A stretch of 9,143 nucleotides of DNA from assembly GCA_003151275.1 (NCBI GenBank), contig PLXC01000129.1, forward strand, positions 1 through 9,143, written 5' to 3'. Below, one piece after another: positions 1 to 6,227 of this stretch. The DNA is from Candidatus Melainabacteria bacterium (GTDB taxonomy: Bacteria > Cyanobacteriota > Vampirovibrionia > Obscuribacterales > Obscuribacteraceae). Under the pieces are notes generated by a model. The model was not told where the DNA came from. It worked only from the letters and a program-made list of their open reading frames with translations, and did not search any database. Every line of letters starts with the position of its first letter. The stretch's first letter is position 1. A program made the translations under genes and the position numbers.

Positions 1-728
1 ATAGGAATTACTGAAAGTCCGCCTTTATCAATTACGAAGGGATATTCGTAGGTTCCATGATTTGAACCACGATATTTAATTACGCGGATTCTACGGACGG
101 AAATTTCTTCACTGACTCTGTTATCCAGCAAAATTATGCAATCGGAAATGAACTCCTCCAGTCCATGACGAGTATAGGAGCTCGGCCCCGGCTCTCCGGT
201 AATGATTGCTGTAACTTGTTTTTCCTTGAGCCATCGGAAAAGTCTTTTTACCTCTACGCGCAAAACGCCAGCATCTGTCAGTCCCGCAAAGAGAGATTCA
301 ATAGAATCTATAACAACCCGTTTGGCGCCGATAGAATCAATGGCATGTTCCAAACGAATCAGTAGTCCTTCAAGATTAAAGTCGCGCTCTTGAATATCTT
401 TGCGCTCCAAAACAACAAAATCCAGCAAAATCTTTTTTTGTGAAACAAGCCCTTTTAAATCCAGGTTGAGAGAAGCAACGTCTTGATAGAGTTCGCTTTC
501 TGTCTCTTCAAAGGACATAAAAACGCCTGGCTCGTTGTAATTGAGCGCACCATTAATTAGAAAATCAAGCCCCAAAAGAGTTTTTCCAGAGCCGGCACTC
601 CCACAAATTAGAGTGATTCTATTTTTTGGAAGCCCGCCTTCTGTAATTTGGTCAAAGCCTGTGATGCCGGTTGGGCACTTGGCTATTTGCTTATGATTGG
701 ACTTGGTTTTCTTGGCAGTTTTGAGCAT
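1..728 (-). CDS. kaiC: KaiC-family circadian-clock-like ATPase, 3' end beyond the window
   Basis: The frame gives 242 residues from ATG 728 and is still open at position 1, so the gene is partial. It matches the first RecA-like (CI) domain of KaiC: an N-terminal CPTGITGFDQITEGGLP motif, Walker A GSAGSGKT (residues 43-50), the catalytic glutamate pair SFEET (E74/E75), Walker B RVVIDS (137-142), and a SYTRHGLEEFISD segment followed by the IRVIKYRGSNHGTYEYPF strand typical of KaiC subunit interfaces. The start is supported by AAGGA seven bases upstream. KaiC proteins are hexameric autokinases/ATPases; outside cyanobacteria they usually pair with histidine kinases and receiver proteins rather than a full clock. 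No kaiB or kaiA is visible. The broken receiver gene ends 16 nt upstream, so the two were probably one operon. Whether a second (CII) domain follows cannot be seen. Confidence 0.93.
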   Translation of the reverse strand, partial: MLKTAKKTKSNHKQIAKCPTGITGFDQITEGGLPKNRITLICGSAGSGKTLLGLDFLINGALNYNEPGVFMSFEETESELYQDVASLNLDLKGLVSQKKILLDFVVLERKDIQERDFNLEGLLIRLEHAIDSIGAKRVVIDSIESLFAGLTDAGVLRVEVKRLFRWLKEKQVTAIITGEPGPSSYTRHGLEEFISDCIILLDNRVSEEISVRRIRVIKYRGSNHGTYEYPFVIDKGGLSVIP

Positions 729-744
729 ACAACAATCCTTATTC

Positions 745-1133
745 CTATCTGGTACCAACTCTGATTAGCTCGAAATGTTGTTCCTGCAGTTTCGCCTCGG
801 CTTGCGCCATGGTGCTCGCAACAGTAAATTCATGCCGCTTCCCTAAGATGCGCTCCATGGTGGCAACATGCGAGCCGTTGTGCTGAACATAACAAATGGT
901 GTTTCTCGTGATGAAGGATTCCTTTTCATCCATCTCAGAAAGTCAAAGACAGTGCCACCATTTTCTAAATGAACATCAGAGATGATCAGGGCAACGTGCT
1001 TATCGTGCAACATATCGATTGCGTCGCCGAATTTTTTGACCGCAACAACGTGATGTCTAGATCTCTGTAGACTCTCGATCAGCTGGCACGAGTTTTCATC
1101 CTGTTCGAGCAAGGCTAAGATTTGAGCACACAT
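745..1133 (-). pseudogene. Response regulator receiver domain, broken by a frameshift
   Basis: Reading from ATG 1133, residues 1-90 look like a receiver: strand QILALLEQDEN with an acidic pair (D12/E13), phosphoacceptor D53 in ALIISDVHL, and strand 4 TPFVMFST with the conserved Ser/Thr (S84/T85). This frame then hits a stop at 843-845 after an unrelated tail. A one-base step back near 856-870 enters another frame giving ATMERILGKRHEFTVAS and then TMAQAEAKLQEQHFELI, which has the right length and character for helix 4, strand 5 and helix 5, and stops at 745 just before the kaiC ribosome site. The usual strand-5 lysine is not evident. I read this as one receiver-only protein with a lost base (mutation or assembly error). 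A TTG at 1163 is an alternative start; neither start has a strong SD. It was probably the phosphorelay partner of the adjacent KaiC. Confidence 0.68.
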
Positions 1134-1206
1134 AGTGGTCACCACGTCAGGGGTTACAGACAAGGTGCTTAACGGCTGCTCAAAGCAACTTTCGACAACT
1201 TGGCCA

Positions 1207-1347
1207 TTAACGGGCCCAATCTGAAGCCATCATAGACTTGTATTGGCCGTTCAACACAACATGATTTGGTGGGACGACTGATGTAATGGCTGTAGAGCCG
1301 AGCCTAAACCGGACTGTGAGGATTGTTAATGTTGAGTTATCGTCCAT
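1207..1347 (-). CDS. 46-codon open frame of unknown function
   Basis: The frame begins at ATG 1347 behind a strong Shine-Dalgarno-like run (AGGGGGCGT directly upstream) and encodes 46 residues starting MDDNSTLTILTVRFRL and ending MMASDWAR. I recognise no family. The stop sits in a GGGCCC stretch. A one-base shift there opens a frame that continues without a stop straight into the receiver gene (VNGQVVESCFEQPLS), so it may be the 5' part of a longer gene now broken in two places. It lies between the truncated insertion sequence and the receiver. It may also be chance. The rest of 1134-1370 shows nothing recognisable. Confidence 0.25.
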   Translation of the reverse strand: MDDNSTLTILTVRFRLGSTAITSVVPPNHVVLNGQYKSMMASDWAR

Positions 1348-1370
1348 ACGCCCCCTATTTTTTGGTCCAG

Positions 1371-1544
1371 TCAGAAAGTAAGAGCTTCTCCAGTGATTCG
1401 CATGTCACCATATTTCGCGCGCCACTGATAGAATGTCTGCTCAGATATTCCATGCTTGCGGCAGATCTCCTGGTTGTTCAACCCGTCCTCTGACTCCTTC
1501 AGAATCCCGACGATCTGCTCGTCCGTGAATCGACTTTTTTTCAT
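1371..1544 (-). pseudogene. Truncated IS3-family transposase OrfA
   Basis: ATG 1544, with AAAGGA seven bases upstream, opens a 57-codon frame starting MKKSRFTDEQIVGILKESED, then NNQEICRKHGISEQTFYQWRAKYG. This is the helix-turn-helix (HTH_Tnp_1) start of IS3-family OrfA, in particular of the IS407-like group. Family members continue after WRAKYGGM with a leucine-zipper region of roughly 40 more residues. Here the homology stops after GDM (about residue 48) and nine unrelated residues precede a TGA. OrfB with its DDE catalytic domain is absent. The fragment could bind DNA at most and cannot transpose. Confidence 0.85.
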
Positions 1545-1640
1545 GCTGACGTCCTTTCTAGGCCTTTCCAGACCTCTAGTCTATGTTTTACGGTTGTCAA
1601 TTGCCGACTTTCTTTTGGCCCGAAAAGAGGGGGCAGGTCA
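1385..1640 (-). mobile_element. IS3-family insertion sequence remnant, left end only
   Basis: Read on the minus strand, the element begins with TGACCTGCCCCC (1640-1629), the terminal inverted repeat typical of IS3-family elements with TG at the tip. It is followed by a 96-nt leader containing a consensus -35 hexamer TTGACA (1600-1595) and then orfA. The interior and right end are missing; the break is near 1385-1400, where OrfA homology ends. No second copy of the terminal repeat is visible in the window. The tip abuts recombinase-like coding sequence at 1641, so the element probably inserted into that gene before a deletion removed its right half and what lay beyond. Confidence 0.75.
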
Positions 1641-1890
1641 GTGCTAGCTCCAACGATCAAACCATCATCCTCTTCACCGAACTGACACGCTGGGGCCGTA
1701 GCACGATTGATCTGATTCACACGCTCCAGGAACTTCAAAGCTGGGGTCTCGCTCATTGCCATCCCTCGATACCACATCTGCTACCGGACGATTGGTGAGC
1801 AGCAGAAGAATCAGAATGTTTGTGGCGAGCGGTCACAGGTGGAGCGACCGATGGTTAAAGGCCGAAAAGCGCAGAAAATTTCAAGGTTGA
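1641..1890 (+). pseudogene. Serine recombinase (resolvase/invertase family) fragment, multiply frameshifted
   Basis: From 1641 one frame reads DQTIILFTELTRWGRSTIDL and then IHTLQELQSWG, matching the serine recombinase core around the conserved L(D/T)R-x-GRS motif and the helix after it. The match then moves between frames: VSLIAI near 1750, TSATGRLV near 1778 (the family's TxTGRL motif) and AEESECLWRAV near 1802, which resembles the AEFER stretch. At least two frame changes occur within about 60 bases. The N-terminal part with the catalytic serine is missing, replaced at 1640 by the insertion-sequence end, and no DNA-binding domain is readable. This is a dead gene. Its family usually belongs to transposons, plasmids or phages, so the locus was once part of a mobile element. 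The 3' limit is approximate. Confidence 0.7.
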
Positions 1891-2002
1891 ACGAAATTCA
1901 AGTGATGTGGTAGCATCCACGGTGTGGTCGGAGGGTCTGATGATGATGATACCGATAGTCTGAAATTGAGACGCCCAAAGATAAATTATTGGATTGAGGG
2001 GC

Positions 2003-2035
2003 GGTGGGCAGGTTTGTCTGCCGTCCCTTTTATCG
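2003..2035 (+). terminator. Possible rho-independent terminator upstream of the YiiX-like gene
   Basis: A GGCAG-GTTTGT-CTGCC hairpin (2007-2022) is followed within six bases by CCCTTTTAT. The stem is only five pairs with a weak extension, so this is a candidate, not a clear terminator. It would insulate the YiiX-like gene from the recombinase remnant. A second small hairpin, GCACC-GTATGT-GGTGC (2052-2067), follows. Positions 1890-2105 otherwise hold no gene I can support, and no strong promoter is evident. Confidence 0.3.
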
Positions 2036-2105
2036 GCTATTGTATGCTTGAGCACCGTATGTGGTGCCTTCACAGGCACGTTGAGAGCACACAAAAACAG
2101 ATCAG

Positions 2106-2753
2106 ATGCGACAAGAATTAAAGCGATACGTGTGGAAAATCCTGTTGCGTTTAATGGACGTTCGCATGGCTGTCCGCAGTGAGGATATTCTGCCTGCAGA
2201 GAGCCGTGAAGAAATTAAGTCTTTACTGAAGACAGGCGATATTCTGCTTGAAAGCAACAATGCCTACTTGAGTTCCCAGATAGTGGCAAAACTTTTGTTT
2301 CGCACAAATTGGATTCACGCTGCAATTTACGTGGGTGACGAAAAGGTAGTCGATTCAGGTCGAAACCCTTCTGTCGCTCTGAACGATCTCGATCAATTCT
2401 TGCTTACAACTGATTTGGGTGTTTACAGGCCAAAATATGCCAGCCCAGAAGATGTATCGGCAGCCGTATCATTTGCAAACAAAGCTGTTGGCAAACCGTT
2501 CAATATTACTCTCGATGATACCCATGGCCACTCTTTCTATTGCACACAGCTAGTTTCAGAAGCATTGCTGTCAATGCCTCATCCAATTCAATTACCAATT
2601 CGACACCTGTTGTGGAAACAGATCGTTCCACCAGCGGTAGTGGCGACCAGTCCCGACCTGGAATGCATTTGGTCAAGCCATCCTCAATTTTTCAGTAATA
2701 TAGGCGCTCATTTACCACTCTCTGGTAAGGTGGCTCGCGTCGATAAGAATTGA
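2106..2753 (+). CDS. Permuted papain-fold cysteine hydrolase, YiiX/LRAT-like (Peptidase_C92 type)
   Basis: This 215-residue protein fits the circularly permuted NlpC/P60-LRAT class: LLKTGDILLES (41-50), a histidine motif WIHAAIYVGD with H71 as likely base, a VVDSG strand, and a downstream nucleophile motif FYCTQLVSEAL with C146. His preceding Cys is the hallmark of the permuted group (YiiX, YaeF, poxvirus G6R, LRAT). Members act on amide or thioester bonds of lipids, peptidoglycan peptides or acylated compounds; the substrate here is unknown. The N-terminus (MRQELKRYVWKILLRLM) is basic and amphipathic with no clear cleavable signal. No good SD precedes ATG 2106; ATG 2154 is an alternative that would drop 16 residues. 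It is 45 nt upstream of an acyl ligase on the same strand, which suggests acyl or lipid chemistry. Confidence 0.8.
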   Translation: MRQELKRYVWKILLRLMDVRMAVRSEDILPAESREEIKSLLKTGDILLESNNAYLSSQIVAKLLFRTNWIHAAIYVGDEKVVDSGRNPSVALNDLDQFLLTTDLGVYRPKYASPEDVSAAVSFANKAVGKPFNITLDDTHGHSFYCTQLVSEALLSMPHPIQLPIRHLLWKQIVPPAVVATSPDLECIWSSHPQFFSNIGAHLPLSGKVARVDKN

Positions 2754-2778
2754 AGCAGTAGAATGACAGCAAGACTTT

Positions 2779-2784
2779 AGGAGG
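2779..2784 (+). promoter_or_regulatory. Perfect Shine-Dalgarno AGGAGG with long spacing
   Basis: A full AGGAGG lies 14 nt before ATG 2799, longer than the usual 5-9 nt. No in-frame start codon lies closer to it, so ATG 2799 is still preferred for the acyl ligase. The wide spacing may lower translation relative to the upstream gene. Confidence 0.6.
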
Positions 2785-2798
2785 TTCAAAAAACTGAC

Positions 2799-4451
2799 AT
2801 GGTACTTTCTTCGCAAGATACCTCAAGATTTAGGACTTTGTCATCTCTGCCTGATCACTGGCTTTCTTTAGGTAATGCATTTCTTCATCAGGCTCGAATG
2901 CAACCACATGAACCTGCGATTGAAGACTCGACCGGCATGACATTCACCTATCACAAGTTGTTGGTGAGCAGTCTCGCCTTAGCAAATATTTTGAGCCACA
3001 GATTAGGTCCCTGCTTGTATGTAGGGATTCTTCTACCTCCGTCTGCAGGGGCGGTATTAGCTAACATAGCTTTGACACTGATTGGTAAGATTCCGGTCAA
3101 TTTGAACTATACAGCCGGCGAAGAACATTTCAATTCTTGCATGTCACAATGTGGCATAGAGACCGTTCTGACCTCATCGAAGGTTTTGAAGCGATTGAAG
3201 TTCGAGCCATCTGATCTATTTTTGGAAATCGAAACCTTGCGCGACAAAGCGACATTGATGATCAAAGCATGGTCATGGTCGGAAGCTGATTTGGTCCCTG
3301 AGAACTTACTTAGCCAATTTATGCCTGGTCTGGCGGCCAATCATAGTCACAACCGCTTGCACGAGCCAGCGGCTGTGCTATTCACCACAGGATCAACAGG
3401 TACTCCGAAGGGAGTGGTGCTCTCCCACGGCAATATACTTTCCAACGTTCACGCTATTCAAGAACATTTGCATGAATCCGAAACGGTATTGGGAGTGGTG
3501 CCATTTTTTCATTCCTTTGGATTTACTCTGACACTATGGGCGGTTCTCGCTTTAGGACAACGCGCCATTTATCATTATGATCCATTCGACGCACGAACGG
3601 TTGGGAACCTTTGTCAGAAGTCTGGTGCGACAGTTTTGTTTTGCACTCCATCGATCATGCGCGCATACTTGAAGCGGTCCAAAGAGGATCAATTCAAAAC
3701 GATTAGATTGTGTATTCTTGGTGGCGAAAAACTAAAAACGCAGCTCGCCTGCGATATCCAAACTCAACTTTCCGTGACTCCATTGGAAGGTTACGGTCTG
3801 ACTGAAACAGCTCCAGTGCTGGCAACTAATGTGCCCGATGATATAACTTTTCCAGATGGACATTGTGTTAAGGGAAACAAAATCGGTACGGTTGGCATAC
3901 CGCTCAGCGGTACCCACATCAGAATTGTTGATCTTGTCTCCGGCGAAGAAAATTCCACGGGCGTAGAAGGCATGATTCACGCTCAAGGTCCACAAATTAT
4001 GATGGGCTATTTGAACAATCCTGAAGCAACTGCAGAGGTGATCAAAGACGGATGGTTCATAACCGGCGACCAGGGCTTTCTTGATGAAGACGGTTTTCTC
4101 ACGATCACAGGAAGACTGAGTCAGTTCTCCAAAATTGCTGGCGAAATGGTGCCACACCTGGGCGTGGAGCAAGAGATTTTAAAAATAACTGGCACGGCTG
4201 AACAAAGCCTTTGCGTTACTTCGGCTCCTGAAGAGAAACGTGGAGAAAAAATTGTTGTTATTTGCTCGAAACTAGGCATTTCGCCACAGGATATAGTTAA
4301 AAAATTGGGCGCAAGTGCTATTTCGAAGCTGTGGATTCCCAATGCTGACGATTTTATTGAAGTGGACGCGCTGCCCCTGCTAAGTAACGGCAAATCGGAT
4401 CTCGTAAAGATAAAGGAATTGGCCAACAGCGATAAACCTCAAACTGGTTGA
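2799..4451 (+). CDS. AMP-forming acyl-CoA/acyl-ACP synthetase, Aas-like
   Basis: This is a full-length 550-residue member of the adenylate-forming superfamily. Visible core motifs are the P-loop FTTGSTGTPKG (195-205), the aromatic motif GYGLTET (331-337), WFITGD (419-424), the hinge region ITGRLSQFSKIAGEM (436-450) and the C-terminal lysine motif SNGKSDL with K532 as the probable adenylation lysine. The N-terminal third (GILLPPSAGAVLANIALTL, GKIPVNLNYTAGEEHFNS) resembles the synthetase half of Aas, which reactivates free fatty acids onto ACP or for lysophospholipid reacylation. Here no acyltransferase domain is fused and no membrane domain is seen. It probably activates a fatty acid with ATP; CoA versus ACP as acceptor cannot be decided. 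The preceding cysteine hydrolase could liberate the acid or use the activated product. Confidence 0.88.
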   Translation: MVLSSQDTSRFRTLSSLPDHWLSLGNAFLHQARMQPHEPAIEDSTGMTFTYHKLLVSSLALANILSHRLGPCLYVGILLPPSAGAVLANIALTLIGKIPVNLNYTAGEEHFNSCMSQCGIETVLTSSKVLKRLKFEPSDLFLEIETLRDKATLMIKAWSWSEADLVPENLLSQFMPGLAANHSHNRLHEPAAVLFTTGSTGTPKGVVLSHGNILSNVHAIQEHLHESETVLGVVPFFHSFGFTLTLWAVLALGQRAIYHYDPFDARTVGNLCQKSGATVLFCTPSIMRAYLKRSKEDQFKTIRLCILGGEKLKTQLACDIQTQLSVTPLEGYGLTETAPVLATNVPDDITFPDGHCVKGNKIGTVGIPLSGTHIRIVDLVSGEENSTGVEGMIHAQGPQIMMGYLNNPEATAEVIKDGWFITGDQGFLDEDGFLTITGRLSQFSKIAGEMVPHLGVEQEILKITGTAEQSLCVTSAPEEKRGEKIVVICSKLGISPQDIVKKLGASAISKLWIPNADDFIEVDALPLLSNGKSDLVKIKELANSDKPQTG

Positions 4452-4468
4452 TCAGTATCCGCCGTTAA

Positions 4469-4657
4469 TTTATAACCAACTCCGTCGGTAAGCGCTACGG
4501 CCAGGCAGTGAAAGAATTCTCTCTGGACGTTAAAGCAATCCGGACAGCAGGCGCTTCCTACGTCCTTTCACTGTATAGTTTGTCGATGCCGCACACTAAT
4601 ATACCTACGAAGTTTAAACCACTGGCCTCTCTCGTTAACTTCGGAACCGCTCTGTGA
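4469..4657 (+). pseudogene. 3' remnant of an unrecognised reading frame upstream of the metal ATPase
   Basis: A frame open from the TAA at 4466 to a TGA at 4655-4657 gives 62 protein-like residues (SVGKRYGQAVKEFSLDVKAI early, TKFKPLASLVNFGTAL at the end). Its stop overlaps the GTG start of the ATPase remnant (GTGA), as in a translationally coupled pair. It has no ATG near its beginning, so it is probably the 3' end of a lost gene of the former ATPase operon, cut off just downstream of the acyl ligase. I do not recognise the family. It could also be a chance open frame. Confidence 0.35.
4506..4573. repeat. Long-loop inverted repeat with nested second stem
   Basis: CAGTGAAAG (4506-4514) is complementary to CTTTCACTG (4565-4573). 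Inside it, GGACGT (4525-4530) is complementary to ACGTCC (4560-4565), which abuts the outer right arm. Fifteen pairs could form, with a 10-nt bulge on one side. There is no following T-run, so it is not an obvious terminator; it overlaps the unrecognised frame at 4469-4657. Confidence 0.4.
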
Positions 4658-5112
4658 AGATCTACTCAGAACATCCGCTTTCCGGAGGCGCGAAAAAAAC
4701 TAAGCTCAGTCAAGAGCTGCAACCCGATCAGTCATGGACTTCACCTTCAGGTATCTGGCACCATAAGTCCACAGTGATAGCGGCACTGTCTATAGTGGCA
4801 ATATTTTTGCATTTAGTGCTCCGCTTCGGCTCCCATACAAATCCCTACTCTTACAATATCCCCTTGCTATGCACGCTCGTTCTAGGCGGACTGCCGCTGC
4901 TCTACGACCTGCTCCGCAAGCTTCTGAAGCGAGAATTTGGCTCTGATCTGCTTGGTGGAATCTCGATCATCACTTCCATCCTGCTCGGCGAGTACCTGCC
5001 AGGCTCGATTATTGGTAGTTCGCAAAGCTCCGGACAATTTTACGGCGTACTCGGTCTGGCTAATCGCCGCAACTTTGATAAGTGTCGTTTTTCCTCAGGT
5101 GAAAGCGCTTGA
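4654..5112 (+). pseudogene. P1B-type heavy-metal ATPase, N-terminal remnant
   Basis: The GTG-started frame encodes 152 residues. Roughly residues 39-121 match the start of the membrane domain of metal-transporting P-type ATPases: a first helix (STVIAALSIVAIFLHLVL), a second (NIPLLCTLVLGGLPLLYDLL), then RKLLKREFGSDLLGGISIIT and SILLGEYLPGSII. The family continues with VLMLSGG and, far downstream, the CPC-type ion site, DKTGT phosphorylation loop and hinge. All are missing. After about 5012 the frame continues only as the antisense of the convergent hydrolase gene. The protein cannot transport anything. The deletion joined this gene to the hydrolase 3' end. Confidence 0.8.
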
Positions 5113-6122
5113 TCGTTCACGACTTCGATGACGGTTGCTCCGGGCTGCGAGTTCTCGTCGGTCTTAATCCAGTCAATCAGTTTCTCTGTAAGCGGTGGCG
5201 AGAATCTACCTTCTTCAAGAACAAGATGCTCACCTTTGGCATCAATGAGAAATGTTTTGTTGGCAGATGGAATGTCTTTGAAGAGTTTCGCAACAGCTTT
5301 TGGAGATACGAGATGATCATTCAGTCCTTGCACTATCAAGACAGGCTTGACGAGTTGTTTCGCATAAGTGTCTGTCTTCGAGACGAAGCTCAAGAAAGCA
5401 GTCGCTTCTTTTAGAGAAAGTTTCAACTTGTGGGATGAATCCGTCAGCCAATGCTCGGTCAGCAGAGGATCAGTCGTTGCCTGGTGCATGACAGCGCGAC
5501 TGGCAGGACCGGGATGAGATCCTGGAAACACGATCAATTCAAAGACGCCTTTCACCGCAGTTCTGCGCATCTTCAGTAACTTCCATGCAGGAGCGGAACA
5601 GACAACGCCATCGACCAAGTCTGGATTCTCCGCAGCAATTCTTATCGCGAGAGCACCACCCATGGACTCACCAACCAAAAGCACTCTGTAATCAGGATGC
5701 TCCTTGTGGATGTTAGTAATCAGCTTGGCTACATCGCTCACGGTGGCGATGCAATTCAATTTCGCACGATCCGGCTTGTCTCTGTCAGGACCAAAGCCTC
5801 GCACGTTCACTCCGAAGCCATCGATACCTGCGGCAGAAAACTCTTGCGCTAACGGCTTGTAGGCTCTTGCACACAGTCCCAATCCATGGATACATACGAC
5901 AACGATCTTTGCCGGAGTGGGGCTCTTCCATTCGAGTATATGCGTTTCACCGACGATAACGCACGATGGATCTTCGGCGCAGCGCGTACCAATAATTGAG
6001 GAGCTTTGAGAGCCATTCGTCGGACGCTCCTGGGACCATGCAGGACTGGTGACGCTCAGTGCTATCAATGAGCACAACAGTCTCAAACTGATCAATCTAA
6101 TCGCTTTTGCCTGTTTCGTCAT
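5040..6122 (-). CDS. Exported alpha/beta hydrolase (monoacylglycerol lipase / lysophospholipase type)
   Basis: A 360-residue serine hydrolase. Residues 1-30 form a signal peptide: basic start, hydrophobic LISLRLLCSLIALSV, and a likely cut after AWS. The mature part shows the oxyanion motif CIHGLGLCAR (77-86), the nucleophile elbow GESMGG with S153, an acid D269 in QGLNDHLVSP, and H299 in AKGEHLVLEE, making a complete triad. The arrangement resembles monoacylglycerol lipases and lysophospholipases (Hydrolase_4 type); the natural ester is unknown. It lies 105 nt downstream of the CoA-disulfide reductase on the same strand. The ATG is in a duplicated segment (6097-6210) without a strong SD. The frame is open upstream to 6198 without a better start. 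The C-terminal 40 residues after the last core helix are charged and may have been altered by the deletion that cut the convergent ATPase gene. Confidence 0.85.
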   Translation of the reverse strand: MTKQAKAIRLISLRLLCSLIALSVTSPAWSQERPTNGSQSSSIIGTRCAEDPSCVIVGETHILEWKSPTPAKIVVVCIHGLGLCARAYKPLAQEFSAAGIDGFGVNVRGFGPDRDKPDRAKLNCIATVSDVAKLITNIHKEHPDYRVLLVGESMGGALAIRIAAENPDLVDGVVCSAPAWKLLKMRRTAVKGVFELIVFPGSHPGPASRAVMHQATTDPLLTEHWLTDSSHKLKLSLKEATAFLSFVSKTDTYAKQLVKPVLIVQGLNDHLVSPKAVAKLFKDIPSANKTFLIDAKGEHLVLEEGRFSPPLTEKLIDWIKTDENSQPGATVIEVVNDQALSPEEKRHLSKLRRLARPSTP

Positions 6123-6210
6123 GCTTAACCGGTTCTTGTTTTTCTTGCTGAAGTGGTGCCTTTTGCTGCTGCTCGACCGAGCAGCTCCACGCTCATGTTA
6201 AACACTCTTC
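6097..6210 (-). repeat. Internally deleted second copy of the UGA-containing small gene
   Basis: Two blocks match the gene at 8037-8276 in the same order. Block 1, 6097-6186, aligns codon by codon with 8037-8129: the frame after AGC TGC TCG GTC GAG CAG keeps APLQ, PV, DE and GKS, the one indel is three bases, and the stops coincide. Block 2, 6191-6210, matches 8271-8290 at 18 of 20 positions and includes the gene's ATG and the sequence before it. The roughly 140 bp encoding the membrane segment and the UGA are missing here, and the join is out of frame: from ATG 6196 only a 23-residue frame results (stop 6125-6127). The hydrolase ATG 6122 is inside block 1 in another frame. Confidence 0.8.
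6169..6184 (-). other. Second copy of the conserved hairpin
   Basis: The 16-base palindrome CTGCTCGACCGAGCAG is identical to the one at 8112-8127 and is flanked here by one further G-C pair, giving a seven-pair stem with a GGUC loop in the minus-strand RNA. It lies in the leader between the CoA-disulfide reductase and hydrolase genes. In this copy the upstream in-frame UGA has been lost with the deletion. Confidence 0.6.
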
Positions 6211-6227
6211 CGACTGCCAATCTTTTC

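Noticed and set aside
745..933. A second receiver protein starting at ATG 933 (ICYVQHNGSHVATMERIL resembles strand 1-helix 1)
   Set aside because: Its first part overlaps, in another frame, DNA that clearly encodes helix 3-strand 4 of the first receiver, and it has no SD. One frameshifted receiver explains both frames.
3732..4172. 146-codon minus-strand frame
   Set aside because: Antisense to the well-supported acyl ligase; no recognisable motif and no ribosome site.
6193..6195. A UGA in the post-UGA frame of the damaged copy, resembling a second selenocysteine codon
   Set aside because: It is part of ATGAGCG, the copied start region. The deletion joined the start codon to the tail, so the UGA there is coincidental.
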